Shown: in pieces, positions 6,313-7,063 of the stretch
How the letters are laid out: each line of letters begins with the position of its first letter
Numbering within the stretch: the stretch's first letter is position 1
Notes under the pieces: model-generated
Seen by the model: only the letters and a program-made list of their open reading frames with translations
Told to the model about the DNA's origin: nothing
Databases searched by the model: none
Made by a program: the position numbers and the translations under genes
From: Acidobacteriota bacterium
GTDB lineage: Bacteria > Acidobacteriota > Thermoanaerobaculia > Multivoradales > JAHEKO01
Length of the DNA stretch: 7,063 nucleotides
Direction of reading: 5' to 3'
Assembly: GCA_027296385.1 (NCBI GenBank)
Contig: JAPUJD010000034.1
Coordinates: 1 to 7,063, forward strand

Positions 6313-7063
6313 GGTGAGGTCGGCAACTGGCGAGAATCGACGGGTTGCTATCGGGTCAGCTCCTACCCTCAGTGGTCTTGGCCTCTGTCGTTCCTTCTGC
6401 CCGTGGCCCATGCCGATATCGAGATCGTCGCCGAAACCGGCGTTCAGGCTCCCGGTGAAGCCGCCGGCGTCGAGTTCTCAACCCTGCGAGAACCCGTCAT
6501 CGGTGGAGCCGGACACGTCGCCTTCGGTGCGGAGTTGTCCGGGCCGGGCATCATCACCTCCACCAGCAGCCTCTCCAACAACGAGGTGATCTTTGCCGGA
6601 ATTCCGAGATCACTGCGCAAGGTCGTGCAGGAGAACGACCCGGCGCCGGGGACTGCCCCGGACGTCGTGTTCCTCAATCTCCCGCAGAGGATCGGCGATC
6701 ACAACCGAATTGCCGTTTCCGATTCCGGGGATGTCGCGGTCTACGCAGTCCTGAGGGGCCCGGGAATCGACGCCTTCAACAGGAATGGCGTGTGGGCTGA
6801 GATCGACGGGTCGCTCGTGCTGATTGCCCGGACGGGGCAGCTCCTCCCGGGCGGAGCGATGCTGGCCGCGCTCACGGATTTCTCCCTCACCGACGCCGGC
6901 GTCACGCTGTTCGTGAACGCCGACCCCGGCGGCCGAGAGATCTGGCTCTACCGCGGCGGAGCGCTGGAACTGATCGCAGCCGAGGGAGACCCCGCGCCGG
7001 GTTTCGCCGACTGCACTTTCGGCCAGTTGTTCCGCCCGGTGGCCAGCCCCTCCGGCAAGCTCG
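6313..7063 (+). CDS. Exported NxxGxxAF/DUF7453-like repeat protein, 3' end outside window, 5' end damaged
   Basis: The frame is open from just after a TGA at 6310-6312 to the window end. From Asp at 6415, 216 residues read as a beta-rich repeat protein. Recurrent units begin near 6427, 6622, 6826 and 6973, each with a (I/V)(A/V)xxx(D/G)xxxPG-like element (ETGVQAPG, ENDPAPG, RTGQLLPGG, EGDPAPG). Three are followed by a GxVAF-like strand (GAGHVAF, DSGDVAVY, DAGVTLF). This matches the NxxGxxAF tandem-repeat/DUF7453 proteins as I recall them; these are exported and of unknown function. FLLPVAHA just before Asp looks like the end of a Sec signal peptide cleaved after AHA. No ATG, GTG or TTG lies in frame upstream of it. 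Hydrophobic residues LLPSVVLASVV lie in another frame at 6360-6392, so a frameshift is likely. No functional link to the pump is evident. Confidence 0.75.

Noticed and set aside
6303..6358. Terminator after the outer-membrane-factor gene
   Set aside because: The 7-bp inverted repeat TGACCCG/CGGGTCA is separated by 42 nt and lacks a following T-run.

Overview
The window is GC-rich, with strong G/C preference at third codon positions. It carries a complete tripartite efflux operon of a Gram-negative (two-membrane) bacterium. Both the periplasmic adaptor and the outer-membrane factor have lipoprotein signal peptides. The last gene looks like the NxxGxxAF/DUF7453-type repeat proteins that I associate with Acidobacteria, Planctomycetes and deltaproteobacteria-like lineages. 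The taxon cannot be fixed from this sequence; an uncultured member of such a phylum is only a guess.

Layout. Bases 1-681 hold no gene I can defend. This stretch is not featureless: it has 10-bp phased GACT repeats (101-145), a 26-nt block matching the 3' end of tRNA-Glu including CCA but with no tRNA body in front of it (230-255), two degenerate copies of the end of that block (373-390 and 405-423), small dyads, and a plausible sigma70-like promoter (590-618). I read the left part as a probable integration scar, the edge of an integrative element that used tRNA-Glu.

Bases 682-6305 encode, all on the + strand, an HlyD/AcrA-type adaptor lipoprotein (682-1752), an inner-membrane RND permease (1841-4915) and a TolC/NodT-type outer-membrane factor (4899-6305). 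Together they would form a proton-driven pump from the inner membrane/periplasm to the outside. The permease and outer-membrane-factor genes overlap by 17 bp. The adaptor and permease are separated by 88 bp, which contains a possible 29-codon ORF ending in an ATGA overlap with the permease start, and two mutually exclusive small hairpins. The permease resembles the TriC-like branch of the HAE1 group by motif pattern and has Asp-Asn (D407-N408) where AcrB has Asp-Asp. The substrate cannot be read from sequence, and no regulator gene lies in the window.

Bases 6313-7063 hold the start of a fourth + strand gene, cut by the window end. It encodes a probably exported beta-rich repeat protein. Its mature part is clear from about 6415, but it has no usable start codon in frame. 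The missing part of a signal peptide can be read in a neighbouring frame, so the gene is probably frameshifted (natural lesion or sequence error). The pump itself is a familiar type; the points most worth a second look are the tRNA-Glu scar with its repeats, and the broken 5' end of the last gene.
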